Of a DNA stretch of 8,650 nt, positions 1 to 6,449 are shown in pieces (the first letter of the stretch is position 1; each line of letters begins with the position of its first letter). The position numbers were made by a program, and so were the translations under genes. Location: positions 1-8,650 of the forward strand of contig DATHII010000249.1 in assembly GCA_035316885.1 (NCBI GenBank). Direction: 5' to 3'. This DNA is from DASRTE01 sp035316885. GTDB taxonomy: Bacteria; Actinomycetota; Actinomycetes; Jiangellales; Jiangellaceae. The notes under the pieces are model-generated. The model saw only the letters and a program-made list of their open reading frames with translations, was not told the DNA's origin and did no database searches.

Positions 1-726
1 GACGGCGCGGTGCTGGTCCCGCCCCATGCGGGCCGCAACGCCATCGGCATCAAGGTCGACGGCCGCAACCGGATCTTCGTGGCCGGCGGCCCCACCGGCC
101 AGGGCTATGTCTACGACGCCGGCACCGGCGGCGACCTCGCCAGCTACCAGCTCGCCCCGGCCGGCGTGCCGACCTTCGTCAACGATGTGGTCGTGACCAG
201 CAAGGGCGCGTTCTTCACCGACTCGCTCAACCAGCAGCTGTACGTCATCCCGTTCGGCCGCCATGGGCGGCTGCCCGGGCAGGGCGCGGTGCGCACGCTG
301 CCGCTCACCGGCGACCTGGTGTTCCAGGCCGGGTTCAACCTCAACGGGATCGCCGCCGCCATGGGCGGCCGGGTCCTGGTCGTGGTGCAGACCAACACCG
401 GCAAGCTGTTCACGGTGAACCCGCGCACCGGCCTCACCCGCGAGATCGACCTTGGCGGCGCCACGGTGACCAACGGTGACGGCCTCCTGCTGCACGGCAG
501 GGTCCTGCTGGTGGTCCGCAACCGGCTCAACCTGATCGCCGTGGTGAAGCTGTCCGGCTCACTGTCGAGCGGCCGCGTGGTCGCTGAGCTGACCGACCCG
601 GACCTGGACGTGCCAACCACGATCACGTCGACCGCCGGCCACCTGTACGCGGTCAACGCAAGGTTCGGCACCGCCGATCCCGCCACCGCCCGCTACGACA
701 TCGTCCGAGTCGACGACGACAGCTAA
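1..726 (+). CDS. SMP-30/gluconolactonase-like beta-propeller protein (3' part, 5' end off window)
   Basis: The frame is open from base 1, so this is the C-terminal part (241 codons) of a longer gene. The GTG at 10 is only an internal codon. The protein shows repeated beta-propeller blade patterns: RIFVAGG and VYDAGTG near the start, then TFVNDVVVTSKGAFFTDS, LYVIPFG, GRVLVVVQTNTGKLFTVNP, NGDGLLLHGRVLLVVRN and HLYAVNARF. This blade style matches actinobacterial SMP-30/gluconolactonase/LRE-like proteins, which are often mis-named superoxide dismutase in databases. Many such proteins are exported, but the N-terminus that would show a signal peptide is absent here. The substrate is unknown, and lactonase activity cannot be confirmed from this fragment. 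It ends in TAA at 724-726, tail to tail with the minus-strand genes. The family call is fairly sure; the function is not. Confidence 0.75.
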   Translation, partial: DGAVLVPPHAGRNAIGIKVDGRNRIFVAGGPTGQGYVYDAGTGGDLASYQLAPAGVPTFVNDVVVTSKGAFFTDSLNQQLYVIPFGRHGRLPGQGAVRTLPLTGDLVFQAGFNLNGIAAAMGGRVLVVVQTNTGKLFTVNPRTGLTREIDLGGATVTNGDGLLLHGRVLLVVRNRLNLIAVVKLSGSLSSGRVVAELTDPDLDVPTTITSTAGHLYAVNARFGTADPATARYDIVRVDDDS

Positions 727-833
727 CGGGCTCTGCGATCCTGCAGCGCGGCCGCGAGCTCCTCGCGCGCCGGAGCGAGGCCCTTGTCCGAGCCCGCGAC
801 CGCGACCCATAGGGTCTGCCTCGCTCGATGCAC
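723..833 (-). CDS. Possible 36-aa small ORF downstream of the hexosaminidase
   Basis: A short minus-strand reading frame runs from GTG (831-833) to TAG (723-725). An AGGGG Shine-Dalgarno-like site at 842-846 overlaps the hexosaminidase stop codon, 8 nt from the GTG, so translation could be coupled to it. The peptide begins MHRARQTLWVAVAGSDKG and continues with an alanine/glutamate-rich, helix-prone, positively charged tail. It has no transmembrane segment and I recognise no family. Its stop shares the CTAA at 723-726 with the convergent gene's TAA. In such GC-rich DNA an ORF this short can be chance, or the remnant C-terminus of a lost gene. An inverted repeat (773-826) lies inside it and could instead be a terminator. 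Confidence 0.3.
   Translation of the reverse strand: MHRARQTLWVAVAGSDKGLAPAREELAAALQDRRAR
773..826. terminator. Nested inverted repeat between convergent genes, possible bidirectional terminator
   Basis: A 9-bp outer arm GAGCGAGGC (773-781) pairs with GCCTCGCTC (818-826). Inside it is a small perfect hairpin, GACCC-ATA-GGGTC (804-816). It sits between the ends of the propeller gene (+) and the hexosaminidase (-), where a shared terminator would be expected. There is no T-tract on either side and the outer loop is long, so intrinsic termination is uncertain. It also lies within the possible small ORF 723-833. Confidence 0.25.
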
Positions 834-845
834 CGCGATTGCCCC

Positions 846-3800
846 TCAAGACCCGCCGATCGCCATGGCGAAGACGTGCAGCTTGGGATTGGTCGGGAGC
901 GTGACGAACCGCACCGTCTTGGTCGAGTCCAGCGGTATGGCGCCGTAGAAGACGCTGACCGGGTGATCGGGGTCCGGGTGCCCCGGCGGCACGTTCCACG
1001 GAACCGTGGCCACCATCTCGGTGCCGGGAAGCGGGTCGTTGAAGAACCAGTCGCGGAAGGCGAGCGGCGCTTGGACGACGCTGCCGTCGTCGTAGGTGAT
1101 GAAGACGGTTCCCGACTCGCCGCCGGTCGGTGCGCAGCACGCCGCGCCGAGGAAGCCGAGCTTGGTGCCGTTGCCGGACGCGGCGATCACCTGGCCGCCC
1201 GTTGCCGTGTTGTCGGGCTCGCCCGGCGACGTGTCGGGCCAGCTGAACGTCAGCCCGTCGTAGGTGACGGTCGCGCCTGGGCCGAGCCCGGCCGCGGCCA
1301 GTCCTTGAGCGGAGTAGCTGGCCTCGCCTCCGTCAAAGGCGCCGGCGGTCGGGTTGCTGTCGTCGGTGATGCCCTTGTTGTTGAACGTCGCAGCCAGCGA
1401 CGGTGCGGCCCCGGGGTACCAGAGGACCTTGAGCTCGACCGAGCCGGCTCTGGATTCGAGCTGGCCCGCGGAGCTGGCGGTGAGGTCGACTCGCGCCGGG
1501 CTGGGGCTGGCGCCGCTGGCGTTCTCGGCGGCGGAGGCAGTGAGGGTGGCCGACGCGGTCTCGCCCGCGGGGATCGTCAGCGTGCCCTCCGCCGGCGCCA
1601 GCGCGAAGCCGGCGTTGGTCGCGGGGAGGCGGTTGTAGTTCCAGGCGATTGTGACGGCGCGCGCGGCGTGGTTGGTGATCCGCAGCTTGGTGTCTTCGGA
1701 CTCGCCCGCGTCGAGATCGACGAACTCGCGATCGAGGACTGCGGTGAGCGCCGGATCGAGCGTCGTGCGGCTGAACCCGCTGGCATGCTGGAGAGGTTGG
1801 CCCTCGCCCGGCCGCTGCTGGTAGCTCGCGCGCCCGACCAGGTGGTAGGTGCCGGTCGCCGCCGACAGCGGGACGTCCACCTGCCAGGAGGTCGACACGG
1901 TCTTGCTCGGCTCTACGACAGGGAAGTGCGCCCGCCCCAACGCCCGCACCACGCGACCGGCCCGGTCGTCGGTGGCGTAGGCGCTGAGGCTGAGCCGGAC
2001 GTCGTAGACGGGCCGAGTGCTCGTGTTGCGGTAGCTCGTGACGACCCCGTTGTCGCCGAGCTGTCGCAGCTGCGCCGGTGCTTGCACCGTGACGTCGCGA
2101 GCGGGGGCGACGAACTCGATCTCGGCCACGTCGCAGAAGCTGCCGTCGGGGCCGACGTAACGCAGCCAGCGGTACCGACCGGTGTCGGCGACGGCCAGCT
2201 CGTTCCAGCCGAGCACCGGCCCGTCCTGCACCGTGGCCAGCGTGCGGCAGCCGCTTGTGGGACCGTCCGTACAGCCCTCGAACCGGCCGCCGACCATGCG
2301 CCCGAGCTGCCCGTTGCGCGGGACGAACCGGATCGCCGCGACCGGCGAGGCGTGGCCGGCGCCGAGATCGATCCCGGTGTAGCCGCCGCTCGGCTCGGCG
2401 AAGTCGAAGAACGTCGACGGGTCGCCGTCAAAGACCTTGTCATAGGTGTTGGGCAAGTCGCCCCACGCGGGGCTGGTGCCGTACGGCGTGCCGGTGAGCG
2501 TGCCCGGCAACGCGTGCTCGGGCACCCCGGGCGGGGCGCCGATCGCGTCGGCGCGCGCGAACAGGTCGGCGACGGTGCCGCGACGTGGGCCGCCCCACAC
2601 CCGGTCGGCCATCGCCTCGCGCGGGCGGCGCAGATGGGTGTCGAAGGAACTGTCGGGCTGGGTGATCGCGCCGTCGGCCCAGACCGAGATCAGGTACCCG
2701 TCAAGCCGCGGGTGCTCGAGCGGCTCCCACTCCTCGTAGAGGAACTTGGGGTCGGGAAGCAGCCGCAACCCCGGTGTGACGTACAGCTTGTCGCTGGGCG
2801 AGGCGACCACCTCGTAGCCCAGGTCGAGGTAGTGCTGTGGGTCGAACCCAGGCGGGCCGTGACCCCCTCCGGTCCCCTCGGTGGTCCACGTCTCGACCTT
2901 GATGTTCGTGTCCGGGGCGATCGTGGGGTCCAGGTCGACGTCCCACCAGCTCCAGATCACCGTCTGCTTGCCATGCGAGCGGACGACCGTGTTCATCTCG
3001 TTGATGAAGTCCACGAACACATCCGCGGTCGAGCCGAATCCGCGCTCGTCGGCGTAGCGGACCAGCGGCTCGCAGATCCCCTGGTGGAAGCGTCCCGGGT
3101 ACTCGTCGGTCGCGATATGGAACTCCGGCCCCGAGAACAGCGGCGCGAACTCGTCGATCAGCGCGCTGGTGAAGTCGCGCACCTCTCGCCTGGTCACATC
3201 CAGCGTCGTTCCGAAGGTCAGGCAGTCAAGGCCAAGGTCGGGCCGCACCGCGAGGATCGCTCCCGCGTGCGCGGGCATCTCGATCTCGGGGATGATCGTG
3301 ACGTGGTATTTGCGGGCGGCCGCCTCGAAGCGGCGGATGTCGGCCCTCGTGTAGGCCTCGGGCGCCGCCAGGTAGGGGAAGCGGTCTGAGACCAGCCGGA
3401 ACGCGTTGTTGTCCGAGAGGTGAAGCTGCAGCGTGTTCAGCTTGAGGTACGCCATCTCCCGGATCGTCTGCACGACATAGTCCGGCGACCAGTACTTGCG
3501 ACCGGCGTCCAGCATGTACCCGCGCTCACGGAATCGCGGCCAGTCACGCGCCTCGCCACGGGGGAGTGTCCGTTGGCCCGGCATCGAGCGCAGCATCTGC
3601 AGCACGGTCTGCGTTCCGTAGAAGACTCCGGTTGCGCCGCCGGCGGTGATCTCGACCCGATCGCCGATCACGAGCCGGTATCCCTCCGAGCCGAGCTGGG
3701 CGTCGGTCCCGCCGGCCGACAGGAACAGGTCGCCGGCCCTCGGGCGCTGCTTGACCGCCACCGGCAGCGCGAGGCCGGTCACCGCGGCGAGGTCGTCGCG

Positions 3801-4073
3801 CAGCCGGCCCGCCTCGCCGGCGAGCGAGGAGGCGTCCACGACGATCCGCGAAGCAGCCCCGAGCTGGAACGCGCCGAGGCCGGGAGACCACTCCCGCAGC
3901 GCCGGGACGACGCCCGGCGGCGGATTCGCGGGCGCCTGCGCGTCCGCGGGGGACACGGGACCGAGCGTGGCGACGCCAAGGCAGACGAGCAACGCGGTCG
4001 CGAACCGCGCGACCGCATCGCGGCTCACCCTTCCGGGCTTGGCGCCGATTGGACCACCGATCACGGCGTACAC
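846..4073 (-). CDS. Secreted multidomain GH20 beta-N-acetylhexosaminidase (lacto-N-biosidase-like motif)
   Basis: This 1075-aa protein is predicted to remove beta-linked GlcNAc/GalNAc, or a disaccharide, from glycans outside the cell. Residues 1-47 form a signal peptide: a basic N-region (KPGRVSRDAVAR), a hydrophobic core (FATALLVCLGVATLG) and a probable cleavage after AQA at 45-47. Residues about 55-170 resemble the GH20 N-terminal domain. The GH20 barrel follows at about 180-500, with LQLHLSDNNAFRL (215-227), IPEIEMPAHAG (261-271), the catalytic pair Asp323-Glu324 in FHIATDEYP, and ISVWADG (462-468). In this family the Asp assists the substrate acetamido group and the Glu is the general acid/base. 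The usual HxGGDE is HIATDE here, closer to what I recall of lacto-N-biosidase-type GH20. Residues about 535-655 look like an F5/8 type C carbohydrate-binding domain, about 660-885 like two NEW3/Ig-like beta modules, and 888-1075 is a further beta-rich module. The GTG at 4073 is chosen because GGGAGG (4079-4084) lies 5 nt upstream. The GTG at residue 16 is an alternative start. No frameshift is seen. Confidence 0.9.
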   Translation of the reverse strand: MYAVIGGPIGAKPGRVSRDAVARFATALLVCLGVATLGPVSPADAQAPANPPPGVVPALREWSPGLGAFQLGAASRIVVDASSLAGEAGRLRDDLAAVTGLALPVAVKQRPRAGDLFLSAGGTDAQLGSEGYRLVIGDRVEITAGGATGVFYGTQTVLQMLRSMPGQRTLPRGEARDWPRFRERGYMLDAGRKYWSPDYVVQTIREMAYLKLNTLQLHLSDNNAFRLVSDRFPYLAAPEAYTRADIRRFEAAARKYHVTIIPEIEMPAHAGAILAVRPDLGLDCLTFGTTLDVTRREVRDFTSALIDEFAPLFSGPEFHIATDEYPGRFHQGICEPLVRYADERGFGSTADVFVDFINEMNTVVRSHGKQTVIWSWWDVDLDPTIAPDTNIKVETWTTEGTGGGHGPPGFDPQHYLDLGYEVVASPSDKLYVTPGLRLLPDPKFLYEEWEPLEHPRLDGYLISVWADGAITQPDSSFDTHLRRPREAMADRVWGGPRRGTVADLFARADAIGAPPGVPEHALPGTLTGTPYGTSPAWGDLPNTYDKVFDGDPSTFFDFAEPSGGYTGIDLGAGHASPVAAIRFVPRNGQLGRMVGGRFEGCTDGPTSGCRTLATVQDGPVLGWNELAVADTGRYRWLRYVGPDGSFCDVAEIEFVAPARDVTVQAPAQLRQLGDNGVVTSYRNTSTRPVYDVRLSLSAYATDDRAGRVVRALGRAHFPVVEPSKTVSTSWQVDVPLSAATGTYHLVGRASYQQRPGEGQPLQHASGFSRTTLDPALTAVLDREFVDLDAGESEDTKLRITNHAARAVTIAWNYNRLPATNAGFALAPAEGTLTIPAGETASATLTASAAENASGASPSPARVDLTASSAGQLESRAGSVELKVLWYPGAAPSLAATFNNKGITDDSNPTAGAFDGGEASYSAQGLAAAGLGPGATVTYDGLTFSWPDTSPGEPDNTATGGQVIAASGNGTKLGFLGAACCAPTGGESGTVFITYDDGSVVQAPLAFRDWFFNDPLPGTEMVATVPWNVPPGHPDPDHPVSVFYGAIPLDSTKTVRFVTLPTNPKLHVFAMAIGGS

Positions 4074-4078
4074 GACAT

Positions 4079-4084
4079 CCTCCC
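4079..4084 (-). promoter_or_regulatory. Ribosome binding site fixing the hexosaminidase GTG start
   Basis: The minus strand reads GGGAGG, then 5 nt (ATGTC), then GTG. The ATG inside the spacer is out of frame with the gene. This near-consensus site decides for the GTG at 4071-4073 over the in-frame GTGs at residues 4 and 16. Confidence 0.6.
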
Positions 4085-4126
4085 ATCACGAGCTTTCCCC
4101 GTGAGAACAAGCACGCTGCGCAACCG

Positions 4127-4157
4127 AGCATACGACTGCACACCCCGGTGCTCGCAA
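4127..4157 (-). promoter_or_regulatory. Candidate sigma-70-type promoter of the hexosaminidase gene
   Basis: On the minus strand, TTGCGA (4152-4157) and TATGCT (4127-4132) resemble -35 and -10 boxes with a 19-bp spacer, slightly longer than ideal. Transcription would start near 4120 and leave a leader of about 46 nt carrying the GGGAGG site. This was identified by eye only. Confidence 0.35.
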
Positions 4158-4166
4158 GTGCTTCAA

Positions 4167-4181
4167 ATGAACGTTCTTCAT
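4167..4181. promoter_or_regulatory. Palindrome upstream of the candidate promoter, possible operator
   Basis: ATGAA-CGTTC-TTCAT, with the internal 8-bp palindrome GAACGTTC at 4169-4176, lies in the most AT-rich patch of the region, 9 bp upstream of the candidate -35 box. Its position would suit an activator, or a repressor of a sugar-utilisation gene. It does not match the DasR (GlcNAc regulator) consensus as I remember it. No regulator gene is nearby. Confidence 0.25.
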
Positions 4182-4490
4182 GCGGACTCGAGCGGCGAGG
4201 TCGACCTCGCCGTCGGCGATCGTCAGCGGCGGCGCCATCCGCAGGCAGCCACGACGACAAGCGGAAGCCGGCGCCCTGGTCTCGAACCGCTTCTAACGGG
4301 GCGACCGTCTAACCGAACACGCTGACGTCGTGGGAGCGTCTGCGGCGTAGGCGCCCTCGCGAATCCGCGTCGAGGTCGCTGGCCGCGACCGACCGTTGCC
4401 GCCGTGACGGCGTCGGTGCGCGCGCAGCGCGAGCGTGGCGTTCGATGCTTCATCGATCATTACGCCGCGCTGCCGATCGAAAAGTTAGAA

Positions 4491-4528
4491 GGCGGCACCA
4501 GGCGCCCCCTCGTACGCCTGGTGCCGCC
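4491..4528 (-). terminator. Strong intrinsic-terminator-like hairpin reading on the minus strand
   Basis: The arms 4491-4504 (GGCGGCACCAGGCG) and 4515-4528 (CGCCTGGTGCCGCC) are perfect 14-bp complements around a 10-nt loop. On the minus strand the stem is followed by TTCTAACTTTT, a T-rich tail typical of a rho-independent terminator. On the plus strand the stem is followed by GC-rich DNA, so it is not a plus-strand terminator. No minus-strand gene ends here: the sequence behind it is the decarboxylase on the other strand. It may stop antisense transcription, insulate the hexosaminidase promoter, or remain from a lost gene. Confidence 0.55.
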
Positions 4529-4617
4529 CGCCCGGCCAACTGCATTCGGCCGCGCCACGTAGCATCCTGGGGCCGGTCGGTCACGGTCCGAACGTGGCCG
4601 CATCTCGATCCGGCCAC

Positions 4618-4623
4618 GGAGGG
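4618..4623 (+). promoter_or_regulatory. Ribosome binding site fixing the decarboxylase ATG
   Basis: GGAGGG lies 7 nt upstream of the ATG at 4631. It decides against the longer in-frame extension back to 4445, whose first 62 residues are arginine-rich and unlike the family. Confidence 0.65.
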
Positions 4624-4630
4624 AACGATC

Positions 4631-6019
4631 ATGGATCTGGCGGCCTACCTGGACGCGGCCCTCGCCTTCGACGAACGCTTCCGGGGCCGTTGGGAGCCGG
4701 CACCCGCCGCCCCGGCGGGCCAGGTCGACCAGGAGCGGCTGGCCGCCGCCTGGGCCGAGTACACCGACCGCCTCCAGGACAACTACCCGTTCTTCCATCC
4801 CCGCTACGCCGGCCAGATGCTCAAGCCGCCGCACCCGGTGGCGATGGCCGGCTACCTGGCCGCGATGACCGTCAACCCCAACAACCACGCCCTCGACGGC
4901 GGGCCGGCCACCGGGGCGATGGAGAAGGAGGTCGTCGGCGACCTGGGGGCCATGTTCCGGCTCCCGGACGACAGCCTCGGCCACCTGACCTCCAGCGGCA
5001 CCGTCGCCAACCTGGAGGCCCTCTGGGTGGCCAGGCAGCTCGCCCCCGGCCGGGCGGTCGCCCACAGCCAGGACGCCCACTACACCCACGCCCGGATGTG
5101 CGAGGTCCTCGGGGTCGAGAGCGTGGCGGTGGCGACCGACGCCAGCGGCCGGATGGACCTGGAGGCGCTCGAGGGCGTGCTGCGGACGGGCCGGGTGGGA
5201 ACGGTCGTGCTGACCGCCGGAACCACCGGGCTGGGCGCGGTCGACCCGATCTCCGAGGCGCTCGCGCTGCGCGACCGCTACGGCTGCCGGCTCCACGTGG
5301 ACGCCGCCTACGGGGGATTCTTCACCCTGCTCGCCTGGGAGGAGGCCGGGGCCGGGCTGCTCGGCCCGCAGACGGCCACCCGGCTGCGGGCGGTCGGGGC
5401 CTGCGACTCGGTGGTGGTTGACCCGCACAAGCACGGCCTGCAGCCCTACGGCTGCGGCGCGGTGCTGTTCCGCGACCCGGCGGTCGGTCGCCTGTACCGG
5501 CACGACTCGCCCTACACCTACTTCACCTCGGAGGAGCTGCACCTGGGCGAGATCAGCCTGGAGTGCTCCCGGGCCGGGGCGGCCGCCGGCGCGCTCTGGC
5601 TGACCTTGCGCGTCCTGCCCCTGCAGGCCGGCCAGGGCCTCGGCCCGGTCGTGGCCGGCGGCCTGCTTGCCGCGAGATCCTGGGCCGAGCTGCTTGCCGC
5701 CAGCGACGAGCTCTGCCTGTACCAGCAGCCGGAGCTGGACATTCTCGCCTTCTGGCCGCGCCCGGCGTCACCCTCCTGCGCCGCCGTCGACGCCGCCTCG
5801 GCCGAGCTGCTGCGGGCGGCCATGGACGACCCGTCGCCGGTCTACCTGAGCACCCTGCGCCTGGCCAGCGACCGCCTCCGCCACCGCGACCCGGCCCTCG
5901 CCGCCGACGTCGACCAGGCCCGGGTGCTGCGCAGCGTCCTGATGAAGCCCGAGCACGAGCCCTACGTCCAGACCCTCCACCGCGAGCTGGTGCGGATCGC
6001 CCGCGCCATTCGGGACTGA
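4631..6019 (+). CDS. PLP-dependent group II amino acid decarboxylase family protein, substrate unknown
   Basis: A 462-aa cytoplasmic protein of the group II (Pfam Pyridoxal_deC) fold, which typically removes CO2 from an amino acid to give an amine. Conserved elements are NPNNHALDGGPATGAMEKE (82-100), the phosphate-binding SSGT (121-124), QDAHYTH (147-153) with the His150 position expected to stack on the PLP ring, TAGTTGLGAVDPI (195-207), HVDAAYGG with Asp224 for the pyridine nitrogen, and DPHKHG with Lys267 as the PLP Schiff-base lysine. All key residues are present and the length is normal, so an active enzyme is expected. The family covers aromatic amino acid, glutamate, aspartate and tyrosine (MfnA) decarboxylases. 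The PHPVA...NPNNHALDGG signature belongs to a clade whose substrate I do not know, and database names such as aspartate aminotransferase family are possible. It stands alone, with no amine transporter, oxidase or pathway partner beside it. The downstream minus-strand small ORF ends 17 bp after its TGA. Confidence 0.88.
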   Translation: MDLAAYLDAALAFDERFRGRWEPAPAAPAGQVDQERLAAAWAEYTDRLQDNYPFFHPRYAGQMLKPPHPVAMAGYLAAMTVNPNNHALDGGPATGAMEKEVVGDLGAMFRLPDDSLGHLTSSGTVANLEALWVARQLAPGRAVAHSQDAHYTHARMCEVLGVESVAVATDASGRMDLEALEGVLRTGRVGTVVLTAGTTGLGAVDPISEALALRDRYGCRLHVDAAYGGFFTLLAWEEAGAGLLGPQTATRLRAVGACDSVVVDPHKHGLQPYGCGAVLFRDPAVGRLYRHDSPYTYFTSEELHLGEISLECSRAGAAAGALWLTLRVLPLQAGQGLGPVVAGGLLAARSWAELLAASDELCLYQQPELDILAFWPRPASPSCAAVDAASAELLRAAMDDPSPVYLSTLRLASDRLRHRDPALAADVDQARVLRSVLMKPEHEPYVQTLHRELVRIARAIRD

Positions 6020-6036
6020 TCCGGGCCGGAGGGGTG

Positions 6037-6147
6037 TCAGCGCACCGGCCGGCTGTGGCGGTGCCGCACCGGGCCGGTGAACGCCCGAACGAGCATGAAC
6101 AGCAGCATGGCCACGAACACCAACGTGACCAGGATCGACAGGAGCAT
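6037..6147 (-). CDS. 36-aa single-span membrane protein
   Basis: A short minus-strand frame runs from ATG (6145-6147) to TGA (6037-6039). AAAGGGG (6155-6161) lies 7 nt upstream, and a GGAGA directly abuts the ATG. The peptide starts MLLSILVTLVFVAMLLFMLV, one continuous hydrophobic helix, then RAF, and ends in an Arg/His-rich tail. By the positive-inside rule the C-terminus would be cytoplasmic, with the N-terminus outside or buried. A ribosome binding site, a transmembrane helix and a positive tail together make a real microprotein likely. I do not recognise the family. It resembles small single-span subunits such as KdpF only in architecture, and no kdp genes are near. It converges on the decarboxylase and faces away from the other small ORF at 6165. 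Confidence 0.5.
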   Translation of the reverse strand: MLLSILVTLVFVAMLLFMLVRAFTGPVRHRHSRPVR

Positions 6148-6164
6148 TCTCCGTCCCCTTTCCG

Positions 6165-6356
6165 TTGGTAGGTGGGCCACCCCTACCCGCATCCCCGGGA
6201 CCCCAACCCCCGGCCACGGCCTGGGGCGGCGTCGCCGTCCACGACCGCGCTGTGGCCCTGTTTCGTGGACGCGACCTCCTCCGCGGGCAGTACCTGCTGC
6301 TGACCACGATGGTCTTCTACACCCTCGGCGGCATCGCGCTGCTGGTTGGCACGTGA
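6165..6356 (+). CDS. Small single-span membrane protein or C-terminal remnant (up to 63 aa)
   Basis: The frame ends with a clearly protein-like segment: positively charged LFRGRDLLRGQ, then the hydrophobic YLLLTTMVFYTLGGIALLVG, then T and TGA. The codons are G/C-ending and typical of the neighbours. The N-terminus is predicted inside, with one membrane helix. The start is unclear. TTG at 6165 gives 63 aa with a proline-rich beginning, and GTG at 6252 gives 34 aa. Neither has a visible ribosome binding site. The coding look begins near 6210, so it may be the C-terminal relic of a larger membrane protein whose front part is gone. No family or function is assigned. Confidence 0.4.
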   Translation: MVGGPPLPASPGPQPPATAWGGVAVHDRAVALFRGRDLLRGQYLLLTTMVFYTLGGIALLVGT

Positions 6357-6449
6357 CGGGACGACCGGCGACCAGCCCGGTTGGCGGGAAAGATCACCGG
6401 GCGGTGGGGGAACGCGCTTGGCCGCCCGATCTGTGGGTATCACCGCTGG

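Larger units (their letters stand above)
4085..4630. other. Divergent intergenic region, 546 bp, no gene recognised
   Basis: This region separates the divergently transcribed hexosaminidase (-) and decarboxylase (+). I see no protein-like reading frame: the short frames here are arginine/proline/alanine-rich shadows. It contains a candidate promoter and a palindrome on the hexosaminidase side, a short hairpin CGATG-CTT-CATCG at 4443-4455, the strong hairpin at 4491-4528, and a weak TAGCAT (4560-4565) that could be a -10 for the decarboxylase but has no good -35. The size is generous for two promoters and suggests either regulation or loss of a gene. Confidence 0.5.

Noticed and set aside
828..3389. 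Long plus-strand open frame (853 codons) antisense to the hexosaminidase
   Set aside because: Its product is Arg/Gly/Val-rich low-complexity sequence with no domain. The minus strand encodes a complete GH20 protein with signal peptide and catalytic motifs. Long antisense frames are expected in GC-rich genes.
4270..4335. tRNA-like pieces on the minus strand (GGTTCGAGACC resembling a T-arm, and a D-arm-like GTCAGCGTGTTCGGTTAGAC)
   Set aside because: The T-stem pairs at only two of five positions, there is no proper anticodon arm or acceptor stem, and the spacing is wrong. It is probably chance, or at most an unprovable relic.
4445..4630. N-terminal extension of the decarboxylase to 4445
   Set aside because: It would translate the hairpin region into Arg-rich sequence. 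The GGAGGG site at 4618 clearly supports the ATG at 4631.
4460..5542. Minus-strand 360-codon frame antisense to the decarboxylase
   Set aside because: It is Gly/Val/Arg/His-rich shadow sequence opposite an intact PLP enzyme. It also runs through the terminator hairpin.
6043..6079. CACCGGCC...GGCCGGTG inverted repeat after the decarboxylase as a terminator
   Set aside because: It has an 8-bp GC stem with a 21-nt loop and no T-tract, and it lies inside the small membrane ORF. Such repeats arise easily by chance at this GC content.
6381..6449. N-terminal extension of the response regulator from TTG at 6381
   Set aside because: The added 23 residues are unlike any receiver N-terminus and no ribosome binding site precedes the TTG.
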